Below, in pieces: positions 37,096 through 48,280 of a stretch of 64,000 nt of DNA (its first letter is position 1; every line of letters begins with the position of its first letter). Source of the stretch: Ananas comosus (taxonomy: Eukaryota > Streptophyta > Magnoliopsida > Poales > Bromeliaceae). Made by a program: the position numbers and the translations under genes. Location: contig NC_033634.1 in NCBI RefSeq assembly GCF_001540865.1, positions 1,354,498 to 1,418,497 of the forward strand, read 5' to 3'. The notes under the pieces are model-generated. The model made no database searches and was not told the DNA's origin. It saw only the letters and a list, made by a program, of their open reading frames with translations.

Positions 37096-40000
37096 ATGGT
37101 GGTTCCGAGCACTATGAATGCTTCGTCGTGGCCTTCGGAGGAAGAGGTAACGATTCGAAGCCTCTATTCGTCTCCTGTTCGCAATACGCGCGCCATTCCT
37201 AATCGAACGCCCCAATCATTCGAAGAATCGGACGAGTTTTAGCAATTTATGGTTATTTTACAGTTCTTTACGTGAGATCATCGTCATATCGATTTTGTTG
37301 CCTCAGTTTTATGGTAGTTTGATTGATCTCTGATGCTCTTTTGAGAGATCGCTTCGTTAATTTTCGGTGTTTATATGCTTTATTTCTATGTTTTTAAGCT
37401 TGATGCGGTGAGGAAGAAGGTGGCGGAGATGAGTGGACGAAATGTAGGGGATGTGAGAGTTGTTGCATGCCCGTACAGGATCTGCCCTCTCGGAGCCCAC
37501 ATTGATCATCAGGTGTGTTTTCTTAGGAATCATTTTATATTTGGTGGCGCTTGAATAGTTCAATTCTGTGACGAATAGAATTGTTTTATTACTGGCCTTG
37601 CTTATTCTATGATTGTTTTATTACTGGCCTTGCTTATTCTGGAATGTGAATTTATTTTTAAGCCGTAATTGTACTGCATGTTAGCTTGTTGACCGCAAAG
37701 TAGAAAGAAAACCTCCCTTGTAAACCCTGCTGCGTATACAAATATACAATGCAGAGTATAGTGTGGTTATAAACTGATTAGGGTCTTTTATCTTTTTTTA
37801 CTACAGTGGGTAATTATGCAATTGTAGCAGCAATAATATGTACCTCATTTGTTTCCTTGTCATTGGTACCTAATTGTTGATATTAGTTGCCATCACACGT
37901 ACTAGCACAAGTTATATCGAATCATTTCTCTGATGTGTCCAATGCAGCTCAAGTTATACAGTTATTTAATCACATATCACTCTTTGGTAGCTTTTTTATG
38001 TCAGAGATTTTGCGTTCTTTAGTGCTTGTCACCGCCAAATTACATGTTGTCGATCTTTGAAAATCATTTGAATGTTCAATGGAGTTCTTTATGATTTTGG
38101 CTGTTACATGCTTTGTGCATTTGTTGGTGTGGTTCAATAGGTTAATAATTTCATGCTCTCAACATTTGCTTCCTTGGGTCATGCATGTTACTTTTCAAAA
38201 AGTATAATTATGCATATTTCTATCTTATGGTTGTTCTTAATTACATTATGATATAGGAGCCTTAAATTTTATGTACTATTTTTGATTGTTAGATTAATGC
38301 CTCATATTCTGATCAAAAGTCTGCAGACTTGTATTTTTAAGAACATGATATAGCTTTTCTCCTTATTTTGTATTCATTATTGGCAGGGTGGAATTGTTGC
38401 AGCTATGACTATTAATTACGGAGTTCTGTTGGGATTTGTCCCTTCTGATGAGACAGAGGTAGGAAGATGTTTGAATGATGTATTAACTTTGGCTTCCTTT
38501 TTTTTTAACAAAATCATTGTTAACTTAATATTATATACCGACTATTGGTTTGCTCTAGCAAGATTCCGTATTCTACTTCATCTAAAGAGGATTTTGGATC
38601 TGCATGGTAGAGTCAGTTTTTTATCCTACAAGGTTATTTAATAACTAGCATTTTTATGCTCAAAGTCACAATATGCATATTTGAATATCTGAAAATGGAC
38701 GTACTTTTTTCATCCTTACATAAACTTAACATACTTTAAGCATGTGTATGGTTGTGAATTTTGTGTCTTTTGGTTTTTTTGCTAGCACAGTTGGTAGAGA
38801 TATTCGCCTTCTATTGGGTACTTTGTTTTGACTTGTGTCGTGCTATAACAAAATAGCTCTTGAACTGTAGGGTTTCTTGTAATCCTAAAAATAAAATGGT
38901 GATTACATAACTGCCTAATATTGTCATGTAACTTAATCAAGTGCACAATCGCCATGGTATGGAGTGCGCACTGCTGAGCTATGAGCATGTTCATGACATG
39001 GCAGCACTATATATGTCGATTCAGTCATCATCGTTGAATGTGATAACTGATGTAGCATCTGACTTTAATTCGGTATAACAGTGTCTTTCTTACTATTTGG
39101 AAGGTTCCACGAATGAAAAAATAATCCAAAACCCTTAGCTACTAGCATGTTTTTTTTATCATATACAGTTCATGCGCTTCACTATAATTTTCTTCTTCTT
39201 CTTCATCATGTTTTTCATTTAACACAAATAGCCTGATTTGCAGGTTCTATTACAGTCTGGACAATTTGCAGGGGATGTGAAGTTCAGGTAAGAATCTCTT
39301 TTTCCATGTCATATGAGGTAAATTTTATTGCAGACAGATTAGGTGAGATAGGCAGATTTTTGTAGTCAATGAGTGGATGGATGCTAAAAGATGTTCAGCA
39401 GAGTAAAATAAGGGGATGAAATCATTGTTCAGGTCTTGATTCATGTAAAATCAGAATGACCATTATATATTGTAATTGATCTAATGCATGAAATAGATGT
39501 AACTTCTTTGTATTCTTGATTCGTTTCAGTTCTATAGAATGCTGAACATGAAAATTGAAGTAATTATTGTCTCGCATTGAGCAACACGATATTGTCTTAT
39601 TTTACAGCACCTGTGAGTTGCAAGACCCAATCAAAAATCCTGAAAATATAAGCTGGGAGAGTTACGCTAGAGGTGCTCTTTATGCATTGCAAAATGGAGG
39701 ATATGATATCAAAAAGGTCTACAAGATAATACAGTTTATACCTTTTTTTGGTGTCCTTGATCTTTATTTATTTATTTATTTATTTTCTTTTTTGTTCCTA
39801 AGATGCCTATCATGCAAATACACCTCTAGACTTAATGTAGTACCGGATAATCATTTTGTTGATGCTGTTCGTGACAAGTGTAGTTAATTTTTAAATGTTT
39901 GACTATATTAAACATGTAGTTGTTCTTTTGGCAATTTTAGTAGGAAGATTAGATATATTGATCATTTACTGGAAATAGTGTTTAAAACATGTGATTTTTA

Positions 40001-43000
40001 ACTTTGGATATGATCTGGTAAGACTAGCACTCATGCTATGGTTCAAACTCTTATCTAGTTCTAATTGCTACTTATACAACATCACTAATATAATCAAACA
40101 TTAATTTATTCTCTATGTTTTACCTGTGTGTATATTTATGGAGTATTTTTGGACCAACATGACTGTGCCTTGTTGGTAAACCACATAAGGAGACATTCAA
40201 ATCAATGATATTAAACACCCAAGTGATTTCTTGACACTAATTACTGTGCCTTGCAAGTTGTGTCAATTTGGATTTTTTTTGATATTTATGTTTAATAAAG
40301 TTCCATAGTGGAAATAATGCAAAGAATTAGTCTGACTCTGGATCTTTCGGTTTTATCATTTTTTGAGTGTTTAGGGTATTATTGGCTTCATTTGTGGGGT
40401 GGAGGGACTTGATAGTTCAGGGCTTAGCTCGTCAGCAGCGGTAAATAAACATCTTATGAATTTATACTATCACTATGTTTTGTTTGTTCGTCCTTACATG
40501 TTATTTTTTGATAAATTTGTCTAAGTAATCTCTTTTCCTGGTGTATTGATAATTTTCATTGAGGGCATCTGTTACGACAAGCGTACAAGCATAAATGAAA
40601 ATGACAAATACAAAATAGACAAACTAGAACACATAGATTTACGTGGAAAACCCTTTATAGGGAAAAACCACGGACGAGGGAGGAGAGAGTTTCACTATCG
40701 AACGAAAAAGGGAATGCAAAGTTCAGAGTACAATCAATCAATCTATCGCCTCTAGAGCAAAACGAAGAACGAAAATTCTTAACGGGTTTCGGATCCGATC
40801 CGTACCCACCACAGGCATTCATTTTTTCCTTCACAATTTATTTTCCAAATTAGTCGCATCATGAAATTGTCGACGAGTTGGAGTCCCAAAACTAAAGTCG
40901 ATTACCAATTTTGAGGCACATCTAACAGCATCATCTAGTGTGACTGTAATACTTGCTGCCATGTGTGTTGTTGGCTTCTGTTTGAGTTAGAAAAATGACC
41001 TTCTGTTTTATTGATATTTCTATTTTGGTGAAAATACTTACCATGAATGCTGTTGTGGAACTTTTAAGTTATCCATGAAAAAATAGAAACCTACATATAT
41101 TTTGATTTTTGAAACTTTTAACTTCATTAGGAATAACTTGAGTAATTAGAATCAACCTAAGCCAATCTCTTTTTAAACAAAAGCAACATATTGTCAATTG
41201 AAAAGCAATTTGTATGGGATTGGCCAAATCCATTTAGTACTTCTATTCGTTTGATTTGACTTTTGACCGTATTTCTCGTCAACAGGTTGGAATAGCCTAT
41301 CTATTGGCTCTGGAAAATGCAAATAATTTGACCATAAGTCCCTTGGATAATATCAATTTGGACAAGTAAGTTCCTTTAATGCTGTTGCACGTGGATGTGT
41401 TTGTGTGGTATTACAGAATGAAGTGGGGTTGCAACATGTATCTTCTTTTTTTTTTTTCAAAAATCTTTACTGTTTACTCTAATATTGTTGCTCTGGTTTA
41501 GTAACATATGTATGCAGTTTTCTGCTTTATAGAAATATATACATCTATGGTTACTCTAATATTGTTGCTCTGGTTATTTTTTGTTGCTCGTTTTTTGCGC
41601 TTTCCCCCTTCGGAGGCCCTGGCTGCTTCTATTTTGTAAGCCTAGTTCATTTTCCGAATGAATGAAGCGGGTAGCTCACTACCTATTTCTCAAAAAAGAA
41701 ATACATACATCTATGGCCTTGCCAACTTTGATTATTTCAGGATGATCGAAAATAAGTACTTGGGCCTTGGAAATGGTATTCTGGATCCATCAGCTATTTT
41801 GCTCTCACGGTCTGGTTATCTTACTTTTATGGACTGCAAGGTAATAATTTAAGTGCTCAAAATACATGCTCTAATATTTCATTCTCTACTTATTTCTTTA
41901 TACTATATTTCATTTCTCTTCTCGATCGTAAGTATATTTTTTTCTTCCCCCCTATTAGTTGCTTTTCTGTTTCTGTTGTTGCTAATTGATTAGATTAACA
42001 TACGACTCGTATTTTTGTTTTGTGTGAATAGACTATAACGCCCTCCTATGTTTACTTCTCGGAGTTGAATAAAAGTCGGCAACCCGAGGGAGGACAACTA
42101 GCTTTCAAAATTTTGTTGGCATTTTCGGGGCTTCAGCACAATCTACCCAAGAAGCGGGGTTATAACACTCGAGTTTCTGAGTGTAAAGAGGCTGCCTGTG
42201 CTCTTTTATTGTAAGTTTTCTTAAACTAACAAGAATAACATTATTCTAAGGATAGGTTTTCATCTACATTTCTGTAATTCAATTTTATGTTTAGCTGATC
42301 GAATGAGTTGTCATTTGTTGCGTAGACGAAAGGATTATGCAGTCTTACACTCGATTACATGTGCAAGCTCAAATAATACATAAATTATCAGTTGCACAGA
42401 GCCTACCACATAACCCATGCATGAAGCCACTTGAAAATGCAAAGAAACCATTTGGATGTTTAAGAAAAGAATAGGATCTTTTGCCTGCAAATATGCACAA
42501 TTATGCAAATATTTTTGCAGAGTCACTATTTGTGTGTTTATACCTGAAAAACCTTGCTTATTTGCAACGTGAGGTAACCCTCTTCGGTACACATGCAAAT
42601 AAACAAGGCTTTTCAAAGTATGGACACGAATACTAACTTTGTAGGGGTATTTCAAAAGTTATGCATATTTGAAGGACTAAGTATGCAAAAGAACGAAGAA
42701 ATAAAAATAAGAGGGATACTGAATGTGCACTTGCTGGATGTTGATTGGTACCTGATTTTTTCTCCAAATAATTAGTTTTTTTTCCTTGCTGGAACTTAAA
42801 AAGTTCGCTCAGTTATCTGCACTGAAATTGCTCTAGCTATTAATCTGAAGTATGAGCAATTTACTTATGTACTAGGAGAGATTCTTATATTAACACATTA
42901 TTATGCTGGTTATTTACTTTTGCCGTACAAGATATTAAGTATCACAACATTTCACCTTATATACTCAATAGGTCAATTTGGTTACTCATTCTATGATGAG

Positions 43001-44437
43001 CAAAAGTTTGGTTATCGCTGATTCTGATGGAAATATTTTAGTATATTTCTTTTTATAAAATGCAGGGTCTGCAGGGGTCATTGTTTGTCTCTGGATGTTC
43101 TAACAATTTCTCTTTTCCTTTCTTTTTTTTCCCCCTTTTTTCCTTTTTGGCTTCAATCTTTCGAATTAGCAGTGCTTCGGGCAATGCAAATATGGAACCT
43201 CTACTTTGTAATGGTATGTGGGAGACATTTCTATGCCATATTAATTTAATTCTTACTAGTCTTGCATTTTGCATAGAAAGCTTGACAAGTTTTTCTTAAT
43301 TATTTTAACAGTTGATCCAAGTTCATTTGAGGCTTATAAGGTACTCTCATCTTATTCTACTTGGGATATTTGTTTAGTGCGAACTAAATGCTTGAATGAA
43401 GTATTGAATGGCTGGAAATTTTTGAATCCAGCTCTTATTTTTTATTGACTAATCCTCTTGCAGGGTACATTAGATGTAAACCTGGCTAAAAGAGCAGAGC
43501 ACTACTTCTCTGAATCTAAGCGAGTTGCAAAAGGTATTTAATCACATCATCATTGTTATCTCAATACAATATATTCATAGGCTCAAATGCAGATTACTAG
43601 TTGTTTAACATGAGCGCCTTTCTCAAGTCAATATTTTAGTAGTAAATCATCTAGTAGTGCTAGATACATCTACCCTACCTTCTTCTTTGATGCTTATGCT
43701 GTGGCTTAGTTTTATGACTATTTACCTTTTTGCTGAAACCTATGTGTCTTTTAATGATGTTTATATCTATGCTGCTATTTTTTTGTAATCAGGACGTGAT
43801 GCATGGGCTCGTGGAAATCTGGAAGATTTTGGACAGCTGATCTCAGCTTCCGGCCGTAGTTCCATAGATAACTATGAATGTGGTAAGCATATTCTTGCTG
43901 GCATGAGAAGAGATAATCTAGTCATAAACTTTAAAAACAAATTGACTGCTAAATAGCTGAGTAGGCGAGGGCAATTCGATTTTTTTTCTTCGGACTTTTC
44001 AAAATGTGAAACAATAAAATGCAAACATTAAGTCAAACTTACAGTAAAGACAGGTAGTAAATCAAATTTCTTCAGAAGTTTAGGTATCCAAATTTAAAAA
44101 AAGTTATTAGTTCACGTGACCTGTGTCCAGTGTGTCTGGTTTTATGCCTTTTTTTTCCCTTGTGGCATGACATGCAGGGAGTAAGGAGATGATACAGCTC
44201 TATGAAATTCTCTTAAAGGCTCCGGGGGTCTTCGGTGCTCGATTCAGCGGTGCTGGATTCAGGGGATGTTGTCTTGCTATAGTTAATCCCAATCGAGCTG
44301 AGGAAGCCGCTGCTTATGTCAAGGAGGAATACAAGAAGGTTCAACCGGATTTGGTATCCCAAATCCCATGCGACAAGTGCGTATTGATTTGCGAACCCGG
44401 AGACTCTGCTCTAATAATATCGGCTGATCTTATGTGA
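37096..44437 (+). CDS. GALAK: Galacturonokinase (GHMP kinase)
   Basis: It phosphorylates D-galacturonic acid at C1, salvaging pectin sugar towards UDP-GalA. The predicted protein has 435 residues (Arabidopsis about 424) from 14 exons: 37096-37146, 37399-37512, 38387-38458, 39244-39287, 39608-39716, 40375-40440, 41286-41365, 41741-41840, 42032-42210, 43170-43213, 43312-43340, 43464-43533, 43793-43882, 44178-44437. All are GT-AG and in frame. Signature motifs: CPYRICPLGAHIDHQGG (galactokinase-type sugar site), GLDSSGLSSSAAVG (GHMP ATP loop, residues near 150) and APGVFGARFSGAGFRGCC (GHMP motif 3). PYRICPLGAHIDHQ points to galacturonokinase and not to galactokinase, which has a GEHTDY-type motif. 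Introns host a solo LTR and a LINE fragment. The tenth exon has a tandem TAGCAG acceptor. Confidence 0.95.
37580..37640. repeat. 29-bp near-tandem duplication
   Basis: ATTGTTTTATTACTGGCCTT and the next 9 bases occur at 37580-37608 and 37612-37640, in the second galacturonokinase intron. Confidence 0.92.
40570..40927 (-). mobile_element. Copia-type solo LTR in galacturonokinase intron
   Basis: A 358-bp element beginning TGTTACGACAAGCG and ending CATCTAACA, flanked by a perfect 5-bp duplication GCATC (40565-40569 and 40928-40932). On the minus strand it starts TGTTAGATGTG and has CCCTATAAAGGGTTTTCCACG, typical of copia R/U5. It is homologous to the copy at 12939-13578. It was probably left by recombination between two LTRs of a full element, and it lies in the intron between the sixth and seventh exons. 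Confidence 0.88.
41551..41696 (+). mobile_element. LINE 3'-end fragment in galacturonokinase intron
   Basis: The 3' part (GGAGGCCCTGGCTGCTTC, then GCCTAGTTCATTTTCC, GAATGAATGAAGCGGGTAGC, CTCAAAAAA) matches the tail of the LINE at 10228-10573. It is flanked by 20-bp direct repeats AGAAATA(T/C)ATACATCTATGG (41531-41550 and 41697-41716) with one mismatch. The first 25 bases copy nearby intron sequence, and the LINE homology starts after them. The right TSD ends 24 bp before the next exon. Confidence 0.8.
42547..42613. repeat. 20-bp stem inverted repeat in galacturonokinase intron
   Basis: AAAAACCTTGCTTATTTGCA (42547-42566) pairs with TGCAAATAAACAAGGCTTTT (42594-42613) at 18 of 20 positions, with a 27-base loop. 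It could be a small foldback remnant. Confidence 0.6.
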
Positions 44438-45281
44438 AATGGTAATATCCTCTCCTTCCAACCCCCTCTTCGTATTTGTTTTTTGGGGCTCCTTTGTAGT
44501 GCAGTTCTGTGGTGACTGTAAAAAGATAAGAGAGCCTTTCTCGGCGTGCATTGATGTTAGATTCATTCTTTTCATTCTTCGGACTATTCTTTGTGTATAG
44601 CATGTATGACCTTTATCTGTCCACTTACATTTGCATATATGCAGTAATAATATGTTAGTACGGCATTTATGACCAATGCTATTTGAATTTGATTTGTCTC
44701 AATGATTCATTTGAATTTTATTTGTTTGAGTGATTCTGCGGTGATTAAAGTAAGAAAAAGAGGACTTCCTTTCTGAGTACTTTTTTTTTTTTCGTTTGAA
44801 TTATTCATTTTATTTTCATATTACGTGCGTTGCTGGACATGCATAAGCTATTCAATTTACTTATTTTTGTTTGAAGAAAACATAGTGCTTTTTAAAAAGA
44901 GAGTATGAAATGTATATTAAGTTAGTATGGCAGGTACGACGTACCTTGTTTAAAGTGCTTTATTTTATATTTTCTGATCTCTATAGTTCTCGAAGATTTT
45001 CAAATTTGTCAGTCATTTCATTCTTCAGATTACCCGTGTCCGTATAACACACACAACCTGTAAATGAAGGGCTCTTCTTTATCTCTCTCAAAATGCAAGA
45101 AATTATAGTCATAGTGCAGTTTCACAAAAATTAATATACTTGAAATGTCCAAAAACAGATTAATACAGCTAAAACTGCGTTCCATGAAGCACCATGCCAA
45201 GTAAAAAAAAAAAAAAAAACATTGTGGCCCTTTGACAGAAAAGGGCAAGATACTTTAGTTTGTCCACAGTAAATTAACAAC
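44438..45281. other. Spacer between convergent galacturonokinase and reticulon genes
   Basis: 3' UTRs and AT-rich DNA with poly-T/poly-A runs near 44780 and 45198. I see no gene. Confidence 0.6.
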
Positions 45282-48280
45282 TCACGAAGAATCCTGAGCG
45301 CCTCCTGTAGAATCTCTCCTCATCGACAACTGAGAAGTCAATTTATTGATCGGCGGAGAGCTTTGTGCAAATACGTAGAGACAGAACGAGCATAGCCCTG
45401 TTTAATATACCAAGTAAGTAGTGCGGACAAGGCATATTTCATTTTGTCAAGTATCCAGTGTAAAAAAACGAACCAAAAGGAGTTCAATTTAAAAAACAGA
45501 TGCAAGTTAATCGTGCATGTTGAACAGACAAAACACTTGTATTGATTGATGGCACTAGAGTAGCTTGATGGTCGGTCGGTCACGCTGGAGCCTCTACAGA
45601 AGTATTGTTCTAAAAGAGCTGTTCAAAGTAGTATCAACAGCCTTTTAAATAAAATTCTCCTAACAGCCACCTCCCACAGCAAAAGCACAAGTCGGATCTC
45701 CTGCTTTTGGAAAGCTCATTCAGCCACTTGCCACAGCAAAAGCCAAATGCCTGGCTTCCCTGAAGCTTCAGCTTCTCAAATTAGAGAAGCTCCAGGCCAA
45801 AAAGGCACTACGAAATGAAACTGGGAAGTGGGAGCAGTGGGAGAGCAAGAATAGACAGCTGACAGTAGATAGAATGAGATTTTACCATTTTCAGTACTCA
45901 AACACCATTTCTAGCATAACACTACAATAAACCTTCGTAGGCAAGAGAATTGATAACCAGAGACTTTACCAGCATAAGCAATTGTAGCACCTGAAGCTAC
46001 CCTTCCCAAAGCCGAGAGTGTGTATAGAATAACAACAACCTGTGAGATTGATCGCAACCTTTTAGACTGCACCCAATGCAAACGCTTTTAACAGGAGCAG
46101 GAAAAAAGAAGAGCACTATAGCTTTTTGTCAATTTGTTGCATCATTTTGAGAAAAAAGGTATTGTCTATGCATGGGTAACAAAAATTTTTTTTGTCAACT
46201 ATCTACAACTGGCGGTGTGGCAGTCTCAGCATGGTTCTCTTTGGTTGTGGTGAATCTAGAAAGAGACTCCTATCTGTTCTTTTGGCGGCGATAATCAAAG
46301 TTGAGAAAAATATTCGAAATAACAACATGACACAATATCAAAAAAAAAAAAAAAAGATCCTCAATTTTCCAGCGTGAAGAAATTGAAATTAGCAGCAAGA
46401 ATTTGTATGAATGGCAAGAGCAAATTTCACAAAGAGCTGAAAGGATAAAAAGTGCACCCTAGTACGGAAAAAGACTGAAAGAATAAGAAGATTAAAGTTC
46501 AGCTATGCGTCCAACTCCCAAGATTATACAGAGATAAAGAGAGATTCAGTATATTTTCCTCTAAAATCTTATTCTGAATGATAAAGTAAAACCATAGTAG
46601 GAGAGTTACCTTAAAGAACAGCCTCTTGTCATGTCCAGTTGCAGCAACCCTTAAAACAGACTCCGCTGCTCCTATTGTATTAGCCAAGCACGCGGCAATG
46701 CTGTTTGCCGTGTCCTGGGATATCTGCCATTCAAGAGGATCCACCGGTACTCTACACAAAAATCCCAAGCAATTTATGTGTGACTCACACATAGACAATC
46801 TTAAGCAAACCAAAAATCCATCAAAGAACATCTATTCAAACATAACCGAAAGACCAACAGGTACAATCGTGATAAATATGAAATGATGCAAAAATGAACA
46901 ATATGACTAGACAAATAAAAATACAAGGGTTTCTAATCTATGTTAGTGACATGACCAAGTTAGAAGTTAGATACTTCTGATGAAATGCATTAAACTGATA
47001 AAATCTAGAGACATTTGGTTCTGACCAATCATATGAATGCAACAAGTTAGAATAAGCACTTCTTCTAAAGGTGTCTCCAAATATGGAATCATGCACTGCT
47101 GACAACTGACATGAATAAATTGCATTTTCTCTAATATGTTCTAAATGCTTTTGGTTTGAGAAACATTCAAATTAGAGAAGTGGTTTGGATTGACATTTAG
47201 TTTTCAAAAAACAGACCCAAACCAATGCTATATGATTTTGTCTGAACAATGAAATTTAATTCTATTCACTACATGACATAAATGTTTTTTTTTTTTTTTT
47301 TTAGGTAAACACAATATAAAGGCTTGTGTAGAAAAAATAATTGCGACAAGCTTGTGTAGAAACTTTAACCATAATCACCAGCTTACTGAAACACTTCATC
47401 AAATGACTAAAGATGAAGGTGATGAGAATAGTGAGGGGAATAAGAAATTAAGAGGTTGCTTCGGTCTACAATGAAAGTATATATAAGAGGAATAGGATAA
47501 CAGATCCAATCCACCAAAGGGAGAGAGATTCATAATAGATAGAGAGGTGGAGCTTGATTCTTAGCAAAATTGATGTGTCTTTTATAGAATAAGTTCATCA
47601 TCTTATTCCCAGGTTCTGTAGCTAATAATATCTTCAGTTACAACTTACAACATAAGGATTGATTACTAATACACTTGTTTCTAGTTTGTATCAAGGAAAT
47701 TAGCCCTAAACTGCAATCAACAATCTCTTTTCTCATTTCCAAATTCCCCAGAAACGATCGAAAATTGCAACCTTTAGCCTTAGTATCCTTCAAAATCCTA
47801 CATCACTTCACCAAATCACACCCAAAAAACTCTTAATTCTAAGAATTTACCACTAAATTCTCGTAATTCTAAGAACTAATCATCAAATCGCACACTCAAG
47901 TCCCTCAATTCCACGAATTTACCGCTAAAGCCTCTCCGTTCGCTCACATCTCGCATTCCACACCATTCTAAACCGAACAACAAACGAAGAAGTAAGAAGA
48001 AGACGATTGCGATGAGATTAGGGTTGTTTGGATCGTACGAGATGTTCATCTGGCGGAAGAGCATGCCGAGGATGGCGAGGGAGCAGAGGAGGACGATGAC
48101 GACGTCAGAGGCGAGGGAGAGGAGGCTCGAGTCCCTGTACGCGCAGTGGTAGTACACCAGGCTCCCGCACACCAGCACCACCGCAGGCCGCCCCACCTCC
48201 GCCGCCGCCGCCGCCGGCGGCGTCGACGACGACCCCCTCTGCCCCTCCACCGCCGCCGCCGCCGCCGCCCCCTCCGCCAT
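45282..48280 (-). CDS. Small reticulon-domain protein (RTNLB22/23-like)
   Basis: Predicted ER membrane protein of 189 residues. Exons in transcript order: 48280-48039, 46751-46610, 46039-45970 and 45397-45282, all GT-AG and in frame. The N-terminus is Ala-rich and low in complexity. Hydrophobic segments are AVVLVCGSLVYYH, SDVVIVLLCSLAILGMLF and VVVILYTLSALGRVASGATI followed by AYAGLCSFCLYVF, arranged as two hairpins as in reticulons. Between them lies the soluble VPVDPLEWQISQDTANSIAA and the AATGHDKRLFFK stretch, which I recall from plant reticulon-like B22/B23 proteins. Reticulons bend ER tubule membranes. The 5' leader has a CT run and an AAACCCTAA motif at 48323-48331. The family call rests on recognition of the segment, so it is less certain than the exon structure. 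Confidence 0.8.

Noticed and set aside
38780..38850. tRNA-like stretch (AGCACAGTTGGTAGAG)
   Set aside because: It resembles a tRNA A box, but no B box or acceptor stem follows at the right distance.
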